From Macrostomum hystrix (taxonomy: Eukaryota; Platyhelminthes; Macrostomidae), in contig CATNEN010000029.1 of the NCBI GenBank assembly GCA_950097015.1, positions 124,001 to 188,000 on the forward strand: a DNA stretch of 64,000 nt, read 5' to 3'. This document shows positions 23,605-37,100 of this stretch, piece after piece (the first letter of the stretch is position 1; each line of letters opens with the position of its first letter). The notes under the pieces are model-generated. The model did not search any database. It saw only the letters and a program-made list of their open reading frames with translations, and was not told the DNA's origin. A program made the translations under genes and the position numbers.

Positions 23605-24530
23605 TTCGATAGGATTTTGCTATCTCCAGGATTCTAAATCAGAGGATTTGCTAGCCATGATTATAAATCAGAGGATTTTGCTATCACGAGGATTCTAAAT
23701 CAGAGGATTTTGCTATCACCAGGATTCTAAATCAGAGGATTTGCTATCGATTCTAAATCAGAGGATTTTGCTATCTCCAGGATTCCAAATCAGAGGATTT
23801 GCTATCGATTCTAAATCAGAGGATTTTGCTATCTCCAGGATTCCAAATCAGAGGATTTGCTAGCCCCATGATTCTAAACCAGAGGATTTGCTAGCCCCAT
23901 GATTATAAATCAGAGGATTTGCTATCTCCAGGATTCCAAATCAGAGGATTTGCCATCTCCAGGATTCTAAATTAGAGGATTTTGCTATCTCCAGGATTCT
24001 AAATCAGAGGATTTTGCCATCTCCAGGATTCTAAATCAGAGGATTTTGCTATCTCCAGGATTCTAAATTAGAGGATTTTGCTATCTCCAGGATTCTAAAT
24101 CAGAGGATTTTGCTATCTCCAGGATTCTAAATCAGAGGATTTTGCCATCTCCAGGATTCTAAATCAGAGGATTTTGCTATCTCCAGGATTCTAAATTAGA
24201 GGATTTTGCTATCTCCAGGATTCTAAATCAGAGGATTTTGCTATCTCCAGGATTCTAAATTAGAGGATTTTGTTATCTCCAGGATTCTAAATCAGAGGAT
24301 TTTGCCATCTCCAGGATTCTAAATCAGAGGATTTTGCTATCTCCAGGATTCTAAATCAGAGGATTTTGCTATCTCCAGGATTCTAAATTAGAGGATTTTG
24401 CTATCTCCAGGATTCTAAATCAGAGGATTTTGTTATCCCCATGATTCTAAATCAGAGGATTTTGCTATCTCCAGGATTCGAAATTAGAGGATTTCGCTAT
24501 CTCTAGGATTCTAAGTCAGAGGATTCACTA
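23605..24530. repeat. 32-bp satellite
   Basis: About 28 units of 32 bp, core ATTCTAAATCAGAGGATTTT followed by GCTATCTCCAGG. The left third has shorter units missing CTCCAG. Confidence 0.95.
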
Positions 24531-25204
24531 TCCACTATTCGCTATTCATAAATTTTGAATTTGGTCACGTCACGTTTGACTTAGTACAATATATAGGCAT
24601 AGCTTTGCTAGGTTAACTCTGTGACTTCATTGAGTCAATTTATCACACAATGCATACGTACTCGTATTTACTTTTCGTGCCGAATCCATGGACAAAAATC
24701 TCTACCTAAAATATTTTCCCCACCAATTCCGATGTCAATAGCAAATTTAAGAAGGGTTCGGGACGGATGCTGGTTTCTAGATACAAAGCGAATAGAATGG
24801 AGCAAAGATTTTGGCGGGGGGCAGTGTTTGGCCAGCAATACCTTTGTATTCTAATCCATTACTCAAAAAGGTTTATGCTGCAGTCTTTTTTGAAAGGGCC
24901 GGGGGTTGGACTGTAAGAAAGACGGGGAAGAGAAAATTCTTTTGATGCTGAAATGAAAAGCAGCGAAATTTTTCCCCGAATCCGACGTCCGGCTGGGTCG
25001 ATGAGGCAGCTGCTGTTGCCTCTCTGACGGCATCTTGATGTGAAGTGCAGGAACCGATGTAAATTTAGAACAGAATCTCTGCAGACAAGAGGGCAGATGG
25101 ATAGCCTATTCTGGCTGTGAGTAGCCAGATGGACAATAACAATCTTGTAATTTCTTACAAGCATGAGTAAAATATATTAATTCAGCAAAAATTTGAGACA
25201 GCAT
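24531..25204. other. Spacer
   Basis: No supported gene. Short frames on both strands have no recognisable features. Confidence 0.4.
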
Positions 25205-25418
25205 AAACCACCGATGAGATACAGTATAAGATACAGTATGCGATACAGGATGAGATAAAGAATGAGATACGGAATGAGATACAGTATGAGATACAGGATG
25301 AGATACAGTATGAGATACAGTATAAGATACAGAATGAGATACAGGATGGGATACAGAATGAGATACAGGATGAGATACAGAATGAGATACAGAATGAGAT
25401 ACAGTATGAGATACAGGG
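25205..25418. repeat. 12-bp repeat
   Basis: GAGATACAGTAT/GAGATACAGAAT units, about 18 copies. Confidence 0.9.
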
Positions 25419-25900
25419 ATTGGTTAGTCAGACAGCCACTACTTACCAAGACCTCGCTGGCCAGCCATTGGACGATAGCGGCCCAGCCAATCAGAGGGCT
25501 AGTCTATCCGAGACTAATGCTGCAACACATCCACCCAGCTGCAGCTTGACCTCCCCAAGTCGTTCTCAAGAAATCATTCTGAAGAAATCGAGAATTTCAG
25601 TAATTTTTCGAGGCCAGATGTTACATCCGGTCCAGGGTAAGACAGCGACGTCAGCTGAAGGCTTTGGCGGCAGCAGCGGCAGCAATCGCGGTTTGGCCAG
25701 AGCGCCAAGCCTTCAGAAGCGGCACGCCTATGCCACCAAGCCCTGCAGATCGTCGGATGACGCTTGCATCGCCGAGAATTTGAGGTGCGGATTGTGTTAG
25801 GGAAGCTGCTGCTGTTGCTGGGTGAATCATTGCTTTAAGTGGCCCTTTATTTGCTTAGTTAGGGTTGCTACTTAAGAATTCAGTAGATCATCATTCTTTA
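25419..25900. other. GC-richer unique island
   Basis: Unique sequence of higher GC than its surroundings, with a CCAAT box near 25488 and a plus-strand open frame (25420-25800) rich in Ser and Gly. It could be a 5' exon or promoter of the downstream RasGRP gene. No homology is visible and no splice phase was confirmed. Confidence 0.25.
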
Positions 25901-25904
25901 TGAC

Positions 25905-26530
25905 CCGGGAAGATCAATCTCAATGACTGGAGGAGAGCTCAGTCTCTTTGACCTGGGGTGGTTAATCTCCATGACCCAAGGAGGTCAGACTCTAAGATAG
26001 TCAGTCTCCATGACGTGGGGAGGTCAGTCTCCATGAGGTGGGGAGGTCAGTCTCCATGACGTGCGGAGGTCAGCCTCCATGAGGTGGGGAGGTCAGTCTC
26101 CATGACGTGGGGAGGTCAGTCTCCATGAGGTGGGGAGGTCAGTCTCCATGACGTGGGGAGTTCAGTCTCCATGACGTGGGGAGGTCAGTCTCCATGAGGT
26201 GGGGAGGTCAGTCTCCATGGCGTGGGGAGGTCAGTCTCCATGACGTGGGGAGGTCAATCTTGATGACCTGGGAGGTTAATCTTGATGACCTGGGGAGGTC
26301 AGTCTTGATGACCTGGGGAGGTCAATCTTGATGACCTGGGGAGGTCAATCTTGATGACCTGGGGAGGTCAGTCTTGATGACCTGGGGAGGTCAATCTTGA
26401 TGACCTGGGGAGGTCAGTCTTGATGACCTGGGGAGGTCAATCTTGATGACCTGGGGAGGTCAATCTTGATGACCTGGGGAGGTCAATCTTGATGACCTGG
26501 GGAAGTCAGTCTCCATAAAGTAGGTAAGTC
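25905..26530. repeat. 23-bp satellite with two subtypes
   Basis: The left half uses GAGGTCAGTCTCCATGACGT; the right half uses GAGGTCAATCTTGATGACCT. The subtypes are cleanly separated near 26245, showing local homogenisation. Confidence 0.95.
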
Positions 26531-26825
26531 ATAGTCTTCCGTATAAGGCTGGCTATTGACAGACCCCTGCTATGTGTACAGTAATTTAATACATTATCGC
26601 TGCTTCACTAGAAATATTTAACCGCAATTCGATACGGAGCTAAAATGGGAAAATTTGAATTTATTTGGGATGGAATTTATGTCATCTTATCCCTCTCTTC
26701 TTCTTAGTGGATGCATCATTTTTCGATTTTATAAAAATCTATTTGAACGCGTCACGCGTTTGAACGAATGACTATTCCTAGAATCATAACAGATGAAATC
26801 TGGACTGTTTCGTGACTGCTTGGAT

Positions 26826-29800
26826 TTATCCCAATCCTACTATCGCATTTATCCCAATCCTACTATCGCATTTAATCCCAATCCTACTACCGGATTTATC
26901 CCAATCCTACTATCGGATTTATCCCAATCCTACTATCGCATTTATCCCAATACTACTATCGGATTTATCCCAATCCTACTGTCGCATTTATCCCAATCCT
27001 ACTATCGCATTTAATCCCAATCCTACTACCGGATTTATCCCAATCCTACTACCGGATTTATCCCAATCCTACTATCGCATTTATCCCAATCCTACTATCG
27101 CATTTAATCCCAATCCTACTACCGGATTTATCCCAATCCTACTACCGGATTTATCCCAATCCTACTATCGCATTTAATCCCAATCCTACTACCGGATTTA
27201 TCCCAATCCTACTACCGGATTTATCCCAATCCTACTATCAGATTTATCCCAATCCTACTACCGGATTTATCCCAATCCTACTATCGTATTTATCCCAATC
27301 CTACTATCGTATTTATCCCAATCCTACTATCGGATTTAATCGCAATCCTACTGTCGCATTTATCCCAATCCTACTATCAGATTTATCCCAATCCTACTAT
27401 CGCATTTAATCCCAATCCTACTATCGCATTTAATCCCAATCCTACTATCGCATTTAATCCCAATCCTACTATCGCATTTAATCCCAATCCTACTATCGGA
27501 TTTATCCCAATCCTACTATCGGATTTATCCCAATCCTACTACCGGATTTATCCCAATCCTACTATCGGATTTATCCCAATCCTACTATCAGATTTATCCC
27601 AATACTACTATCGCATTTATCCCAATACTACTATCGGATTTATCCCAATCCTACTGTCGCATTTATCCCAATCCTACTATCAGATTTATCCCAATCCTAC
27701 TATCGCATTTATCCCAATCCTACTACCGGATTTATCCCAATCCTACTATCGCATTTAATCCCAATCCTACTACCGGATTTATCCCAATCCTACTATCGCA
27801 TTTAATCCCAATCCTACTACCGGATTTATCCCAATCCTACTATCGGATTTAATCGCAATCCTACTACCGGATTTATCCCAATCCTACTATCGTATTTATC
27901 CCAATCCTACTACCGGATTTATCCCAATCCTACTATCGTATTTATCCCAATCCTACTACCGGATTTATCCCAATCCTACTATCGTATTTATCCCAATCCT
28001 ACTATCGTATTTATCCCAATCCTACTATCGGATTTAATCGCAATCCTACTGTCGCATTTATCCCAATCCTACTATCAGATTTATCCCAATCCTACTATCG
28101 CATTTAATCCCAATCCTACTATCGTATTTATCCCAATCCTACTACCGGATTTATCCCAATCCTACTATCGTATTTATCCCAATCCTACTACCGGATTTAT
28201 CCCAATCCTACTATCGTATTTATCCCAATCCTACTATCGCATTTAATCCCAATCCTACTATCGCATTTAATCCCAATCCTACTATCGCATTTAATCCCAA
28301 TCCTACTATCGCATTTAATCCCAATCCTACTATCGGATTTATCCCAATCCTACTATCGGATTTATCCCAATCCTACTACCGGATTTATCCCAATCCTACT
28401 ATCGGATTTATCCCAATCCTACTATCAGATTTATCCCAATACTACTATCGCATTTATCCCAATACTACTATCGGATTTATCCCAATCCTACTGTCGCATT
28501 TAATCCCAATCCTACTATCAGATTTATCCCAATCCTACTATCGCATTTATCCCAATCCTACTACCGGATTTATCCCAATCCTACTATCGCATTTAATCCC
28601 AATCCTACTACCGGATTTATCCCAATCCTACTATCGCATTTAATCCCAATCCTACTATCGTATTTATCCCAATCCTACTACCGGATTTATCCCAATCCTA
28701 CTATCGTATTTATCCCAATCCTACTACCGGATTTATCCCAATCCTACTATCGTATTTATCCCAATCCTACTATCGTATTTATCCCAATCCTACTATCGGA
28801 TTTAATCGCAATCCTACTGTCGCATTTATCCCAATCCTACTATCAGATTTATCCCAATCCTACTATCGCATTTAATCCCAATCCTACTATCGCATTTAAT
28901 CCCAATCCTACTATCGCATTTAATCCCAATCCTACTATCGTATTTATCCCAATCCTACTACCGGATTTATCCCAATCCTACTATCGGATTTATCCCAATC
29001 CTACTACCGGATTTATCCCAATCCTACTATCGGATTTATCCCAATCCTACTATCAGATTTATCCCAATACTACTATCGCATTTATCCCAATACTACTATC
29101 GGATTTATCCCAATCCTACTGTCGCATTTAATCCCAATCCTACTATCAGATTTATCCCAATCCTACTATCGCATTTATCCCAATCCTACTACCGGATTTA
29201 TCCCAATCCTACTATCGCATTTAATCCCAATCCTACTACCGGATTTATCCCAATCCTACTATCGCATTTAATCCCAATCCTACTACCGGATTTATCCCAA
29301 TCCTACTATCGGATTTAATCGCAATCCTACTACCGGATTTATCCCAATCCTACTATCGTATTTATCCCAATCCTACTATCAGATTTATCCCAATCCTACT
29401 ATCAGATTTATCCCAATCCTACTATCGCATTTATCCCAATCCTACTACCGGATTTATCCCAATCCTACTATCGCATTTAATCCCAATCCAACTACCGGAT
29501 TTATCCCAATCCTACTATCGCATTTAATCCCAATCCTACTATCGCATTTAATCCCAATCCTACTATCGCATTTAATCCTGATCCTACTACCGGATTTATC
29601 CCAATCCTACTATCGCATTTAATCCCAATCCTACTATCGCATTTAATCCCAATCCTACTATCGCATTTAATCCCAATCCTACTATCGCATTTAATCCCAA
29701 TCCTACTATCGGATTTATCCCAATCCTACTATCGGATTTATCCCAATCCTACTATCGCATTTAATCCCAATCCTACTATCGCATTTAATCCCAATCCTAC

Positions 29801-31070
29801 TATCGCATTTAATCCTAATCCTACTACCGGATTTATCCCAATCCTACTATCGTATTTATCCCAATCCTACTATCAGATTTATCCCAATCCTACTATCAGA
29901 TTTATCCCAATCCTACTATCAGATTTATCCCAATCCTACTATCGCATTTAATCCCAATCCTACTACCGGATTTATCCCAATCCTACTATCGCATTTAATC
30001 CCAATCCTACTACCGGATTTATCCCAATCCTACTATCGCATTTATCCCAATCCTACTACCGGATTTATCCCAATCCTACTATCGCATTTATCCCAATCCT
30101 ACTATCGGATTTATCCCAATCCTAGTATCGCATTTATCCCAATCCTACTACCGGATTTATCCCAATCCTACTATCAGATTTATCCCAATCCTACTATCGC
30201 ATTTAATCCTAATCCTACTATCGCATTTAATCCTAATCCTACTATCGCATTTAATCCCAATCCTACTATCGGATTTATCCCAATCCTACTATCACATTTA
30301 ATCCCAATCCTACTATCGGATTTATCCCAATCCTACTATCGGATTTATCCCAATCCTACTATCGCATTTATCCCAATCCTACTATCGGATTTATCCCAAT
30401 CCTACTATCGCATTTATCCCAATCCTACTACCGGATTTATCCCAATCCTACTATCGGATTTATCCCAATCCTACTATCGGATTTATCCCAATCCTACTAC
30501 CGGATTTATCCCAATCCTACTACCGGATTTATCCCAATCCTACTACCGGATTTATCCCAATCCTACTACCGGATTTATCCCAATCCTACTATCGGATTTA
30601 TCCCAATCCTACTACCGGATTTATCCCAATCCTACTACCGGATTTATCCCAATCCTACTATCGCATTTATCAAAATCCTACTATCGCATTTAATCCCAAT
30701 CCTACTATCGCAATTAATCCCAATCCTACTATCGCATTTAATCCCAATCCTACTATCGCATTTAATCCCAATCCTACTATCGCATTTAATCCCAATCCTA
30801 CTATCGCATTTAATCCCAATCCTACTATCGCATTTAATCCCAATCCTACTATCGCATTTAATCCCAATCCTACTATCGGATTTATCCCAATCCTACTATC
30901 GGATTTATCCCAATCCTACTATCGGATTTATCCCAATGCTACTATTGGATTTATCCCAATCCTACCTATTATCGCATTTTATCCCAATCCTACTATCGCA
31001 TTTAATCCCAATCCTACTATCGGATTTATCCCAATCCTACTACCGGATTTATCCCAATCCTAACAGAGGA
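26826..31070. repeat. Large 22/23-bp satellite
   Basis: About 190 units, core TTTATCCCAATCCTACTATC followed by GCA, GGA, GTA or AGA; TTAATCCC gives a 23-bp variant. Marker variants (TTTAATCGCAATCC near 27335, 27850, 28030, 28803 and 29313; ATACTACTATCGC near 27600, 28440 and 29065) recur in blocks of roughly 0.6-0.85 kb, which indicates higher-order duplication. Confidence 0.95.
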
Positions 31071-33078
31071 ATAATCCCAATCCTTTTATCTGGTTTATCC
31101 CATTCCTAACAGAGGATTTATCCCATTCCTAACAGAGGATTTATCCCATTCCTAACAGAGGATTTATCCCAATTCTTTTATCTGGTTTATCCCATTCCTA
31201 ACAGAGGATTTATCCCATTCCTAACAGAGGATTTATCCCAATCCTAAAAGAGGAATAATCCCAATTCTTTTATCTGGTTTATCCCATTCCTAACAGAGAA
31301 ATAATCCCAATTCTTTTATCTGGTTTATCCCATTCCTAACAGAGAAATAATCCCAATTCTTTTATCTGGTTTATCCCATTCCTAACAGAGAAATAATCCC
31401 AATTCTTTTATCTGGTTTATCCCATTCCTAACAGAGAAATAATCCCAATTCTTTTATCTGGTTTATCCCATTCCTAACAGAGAAATAATCCCAATTCTTT
31501 TATCTGGTTTATCCCATTCCTAACAGAGGAATAATCCCAATTCTTTTATCTGTTTTATCCCATTCCTAACAGAGGATTTATCGCAATCCTAACAGAGGAA
31601 TAATCTGAATTCTTTTATCTGGTTTATCCCATTCCTAACAGAGGAATAATCCCAATTCTTTTATCTGGTTTATCCCATTCCTAACAGAGGATTTATCTCA
31701 ATCCTTTTATCTGATTTATCCCATTCCTAACAGAGGATTTATCCCAATCCTAACAGAGGAATAATCCCAATTCTTTTATCTGGTTTATTCTATTCCTAAC
31801 AGAGGAATAATCCCAATTCTTTTATCTGGTTTATCCCATTCCTAACAGAGGAATAATCCCAATTATTTTATCTGGTTTATCCCATTCCTAACAGAGGATT
31901 TATCTCAATCCTTTTATCTGATTTATCCCAATCCTAACAGAGGATTTATCCCAATCCTAACAGAGGAATAATCCCAATTCTTTATCTGGTTTATCCCATT
32001 CCTAACAGAGGAATAAACCCAATTCTTTTATCTGGTTTATCCCAATCCTAACAGAGGAATAATCCCAATTCTTTTATCTGGTTTATCCCATTCCTAACAG
32101 AGGATTTATCCCAATCCTAACAGAATAATAATCCCAATTCTTTTATCTGGTTTATCCCATTCCTAACAGAGGAATAATCCCAATTCTTTTATCTGGTTTA
32201 TCCCATTCCTAACAGAGGATTTATCCCAATCCTAACATAGGAAAAATCCCAATTATTTTATCTGGTTTATCCCATTCCTAACAGAGGAATAATCCCAATT
32301 CTTTTATCTGGTTTATCCCATTCCTAACAGAGGAATAAACCCAATTCTTTTATCTGGTTTATCCCATTCCTAACAGAGGAACAATCCCAATTCTTTTATC
32401 TGGTTTATCCCATTCCTAACAGAGGATTTATCGCAATCCTAACAGAGGAATAATCCCAATTCTTTTATCTGGTTTATCCCATTCCTAACAGAGGATTTAT
32501 CTCAATCCTTTTATCTGATTTATCCCAATCCTAACAGAGGATTTATCCCAATCCTAACAGAGGAATAATCCCAATTCTTTTATCTGGTTTATTCTATTCC
32601 TAACAGAGGAATAATCCCAATTCTTTTATCTGGTTTATCCCATTCCTAACAGAGGAATAATCCCAATTCTTTTATCTGGTTTATCCCATTCCTAACAGAG
32701 GAATAATCCCAATTCTTTTATCTGGTTTATCCCATTCCTAACAGAGGAATAATCCCAATTCTTTTATCTGGTTTATCCCATTCCTAACAGAGGAATAATC
32801 CCAACTCTTTTATCTGGTTTATCCCATTCCTAACAGAGGAATAATCCCAACTCTTTTATCTGGTTTATTCCATTCCTAACAGAGGAATAATCCCAATTCT
32901 TTTATCTGGTTTATCCTAATCCTAACAGAGGAATAATCCAAATTCTTTTATCTGGTTTATCCCATTCCTAACAGAGGATTTATCTCAATCCTTTTATCTG
33001 ATTTATCCCAATCCTAACAGAGGATTTATCTCAATCCTTTTATCTGATTTATCCCAATCCTAACAGAGGATTTGTTTC
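31071..33078. repeat. 46-bp dimeric satellite
   Basis: Alternating half-units TTTATCCCATTCCTAACAGA-GGA and ATAATCCCAATTCTTTTATC-TGG. Both halves are about 23 bp and share ATCCCAWTCCT with the block to the left, so this looks like a derived dimer of the same family. Confidence 0.95.
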
Positions 33079-33720
33079 AATCCAACTCCCACGTTTTCCC
33101 GATCACACCCAGCAATTTATTCCCTATATTGCTGTGAATTCGCAATGTGAAGTCTCCTTCTTCAGCATTGTAGTTCAGGTCAATCCTGCCAATTGGCTGA
33201 ACTCGCCGATGAGCCAATCATTCATCAGCTGTTATGGCGATCATTCACACTTTGCTGACTCCGCTGATCGTTAATAATGCACGCAGGCGACTGATGAGAG
33301 CCATATTCCCGAAACTAAATTTCAATTTTTAAAGGACAGCTTTAGCAATATGCTTTAGAATATTGGGGTGGGGGTAGCACAGCGGACTTTAGAACTAGGA
33401 TAATCTTCCCATTTTCTCCCAGTTTCAATTTTTTTCCATTTAACAACATCCTGAGAATCTCGCCGCCTTCCGTGGATGCTCCCCCCGTAAGGGAAAATAA
33501 TCCCATCTAGAGAAGGGTGAAAACCACAAGAAAACCAAAACTCAATTTATTTCCTTCTATAACTTTGATCGCTTCACTTTAGCAAGAAAGAAAAACCAAT
33601 TATGAACCCTTGGAGTCATTTGTACTGAAGCGGAAGACCAGTTATGAATCTGGCGCTGCCGATCTAATAGTCTATGAGTGCGTTCGAAGATTGGCAAACT
33701 TGCAAACTAACTTTTTCAGA
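33079..33720. other. Spacer before RasGRP
   Basis: Unique sequence. It may hold the RasGRP promoter and 5' exon. A short ATG-to-donor segment at 33476-33486 is listed separately. Confidence 0.4.
33476..33486 (+). CDS. Candidate first coding exon of RasGRP
   Basis: ATG CTC CCC CC followed by the donor GTAAGG. It leaves two bases, the phase needed by the next exon at 34151, giving a start MLPPGEKEILL. Vertebrate RASGRP2 also has a very short N-terminus before the REM domain. The phase fit alone has a one-in-three chance, so this is tentative. Confidence 0.3.
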
Positions 33721-33726
33721 CTAACT

Positions 33727-34075
<349 letters not shown>

Positions 34076-34150
34076 GATAAATTGAGATTCGAACTCTCGA
34101 CCTCACTAGATGCTTTAAACTTTATTTATTATCGCCAATGACAACAACAG

Positions 34151-37100
34151 TGGCGAGAAGGAGATCCTGTTGAGCGACCATCCGAATGACGAGCTCATAG
34201 TTCGGGGTGGCACTCTGCGCGGCTTGGTTGAGTTCGGCATGATGTGCTTCGGTGAGCTGATTACAAATGAGCAATGTTTTCAAACTCCGAATGTTACTTA
34301 CTTAGAATATAATTATGAGCCTCAACCTATCTGGCAGAGGTGTGCAACAACGAGCTGCAGGTGTCCAACCCGCAGTTCCTATCCGTGCTACTCCTCATGC
34401 ACGAATGGATAACTGACTCAGTAACCATGGCGTCCACTATTATTGAGATCTGCGAACAGAATGCCCAGATGACACGCCGGGGCCTCTTCATGATCAGGTA
34501 AGATAACTTTTAATCCTTTTTTAAGATAGCTTCTTAGATCCGATTGGCTCAGTCGGGGCTTCAAGTTCAGTAAATATCGCTGATTGGCTGCGATAATTTT
34601 TTTTCTATTTTCTCACCCCTCACAAATTTCTGATTGGCTAATTTGGGGTTTATACTCACCCTAGGTAGCTGATTGACTGCGATAATTCCGCTATCAGTTT
34701 TCTAACTCCTCACAAAGTTCTCATTGGCTCAGTTAGGGTTAAAGCTCAGCCTCGGTCGCTGATTGGCTAAAGCCAGAATTTTCTCTCCAAGTTAAGTTTC
34801 TCTTGTTGCTGGGTTTTTTCCTGCTTAATAAAGTTGAATATGTTTTGCCAGTCGCTTACGAGCTCGTATTTCCACCGCCAGATTTTGGATCCAGAAGTAC
34901 CCGAGCGCTTTCGAGGGCAACCGTGCCCTGGCCAGACTTGTTGAAGCATTCTTCGAGAGAGTCAACGCCAGAGACCTCGACAACATTGTATCTTCGGCCG
35001 ACATCAGAGCGACGTGAGTTATGCAGCAAACTCAGTTCAATGGCAGCAACAAAATATGCAAAGATTTTCCAGGTTAATTACTCGTATATTCTGAACAATC
35101 ATTTCAGGGTCAAGCACGAATGGCTCAGGCTGGACTCGCTGAAGAAGGGTCGAGTTAATCACGACAGCGTCAACTCGCTGGTCTTCAACCAGCTGGAGCC
35201 CGAGCAGCTGGCCGCCCAGTTGACTGTCCTGGAATTCAAGGCTTTCAGACGCATTCAGGTTAGCAACGCTGGATTAGTAGTAATTGTAGCAGATGCGTTA
35301 GACGAATTGAAGCAGAAACGGTGCAGTAACCATACGTACCTAGAATCGAAGCAGGAATCGTACCTACGTAAAATCGAAGCAGGAATCGTACGTACGTAGA
35401 ATCGAAGCAGGAATCTTACCCACGTAGAATCGAAGCAGGAATCGTACCTACGTAGAATCGAAGCAGGAATCGTACCTACGTAGAATCGAAGCAGGAATCG
35501 TACCTACGTAGAATCGAAGCAGGAATCTTACCCACGTAGAATCGAAGCAGGAATCGTACCTACCTAGAACAAAGCCGCAAAATTAAATAGAACCAAAGCA
35601 GGAATCGTACATACCTAGAGTTTAAGCAGGAGCCGTAAATAGAATCGAAGCAGGAACCGTAGCATTAGTTGTTGCTAGAATAAAACTATTTGGGTTCAAT
35701 AAGCCATTAAAAATCGCACGTAACATTGAAGGTCACCGATCTGAGAAACTACGCTCAATGTGAAAATCTGCGCGGCAGTCCCTACCTGGAGAAGTCGGTG
35801 ACCCTGTTCAATGGCCTGTCGCAGTGGGTTCAGTGTATGATACTTAGCAAGTCCACCCCGGTGGAGAGGGCCAAAGTTGTGGCCAAATTTCTCGAGGTAT
35901 CGGAGGTAAGAATAATTCCACTGTGGTTGTGTGGGCTGTCTGTTAGTTAATTATATTAACGATTTATTGGCAAGTCATTATGGACAGGAGTAATTAGACT
36001 CGTGATTAGAAAAATTCTAAATGTAATAAGGGACACAAAGAAAAACAGGCCAGATAATGATAATTATAATTTAGACTGGTGATAAAGGAACTTGACTAAT
36101 GAGAAAGGCGATTAAGATCCTGGTTGATTAAACAGGCGATAAGGAACATGACTAATTAGATAGGTGATAAGGAAGATAACTAATTTGACAGGCAATAAAT
36201 AACATGACTAGTTAGACAGGCGATATGGAACAAGCCTAATTAGAAAATTAGACAGGTGATATGAAACAAGACTAATTAGAAAATTAGACAGGTGAAAAGG
36301 GACATGACTAATTAGACAGGCGATAAGTAACATGACTAATTAGACAGGCGATTAAGATCATGACTGGACAGGTAATAAATGAGCTCGCTGATAAGACGGG
36401 CAAGGCAATGAAGCACACGGGAACACCTGTCACAGGAGTTGCGCAGGATGCACAACTACAACTCGCTGATGTCGGTGATTGGCGGCCTGAATCACAGCTC
36501 CATAGCTCGCCTGAGCAAGACTCACACCTGCCTGTCGCAGAAGTCGCAGAAGGTGATTGATTGTGTGATAAATCCAGGATGTTTTGAGCAGTTCTCGTCA
36601 ATTCGATCATTAACCCTTCGCAGCTGCTGACGGACATGGTTGAGTTCTTGTCTTCCTCCAACAATTTCACCAATTATCGCAGAGAGTACGCCGAGGTTCA
36701 AGAATTTAAAATCCCTATTCTGTGAGTACACTCTGTGTGCGGGCGTGTTTAGTGCCGATATTAGCTCGTAAAATAGCTTAAAACTCACCAAACAAAAAAA
36801 TGGATTTTTTTTACTTTTATTTATATTTTTTACTTTAACTGGCTCTTTATCTATATATTTATTTAATTTTTTAAAGGACCTTGGCATTCGCGGAATTCAA
36901 TAGAATTGATTTGGTCGATTTCGAGAATTCGTTGTTTGTGGAATCTCAGTAACTTCGTTGATAGTTGATTTAAAAATCGTTGATCAAGTAAAAATCATTG
37001 ATTACGAAAAATCGTTAATTTATGGAATTTGTTAGAAATGTAAACAAGTATAAACAAACAAATTTACGAATTGTTCGTTAAAATAAATTATCCTTTTTAC

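Noticed and set aside
25420-25800. 126-codon plus-strand gene
   Set aside because: It begins inside a 12-bp repeat and has no recognisable domain; kept only as a possible 5' exon region.
26826-33078. CRISPR array
   Set aside because: Direct tandem units with no unique spacers, in an intron-bearing eukaryotic genome.
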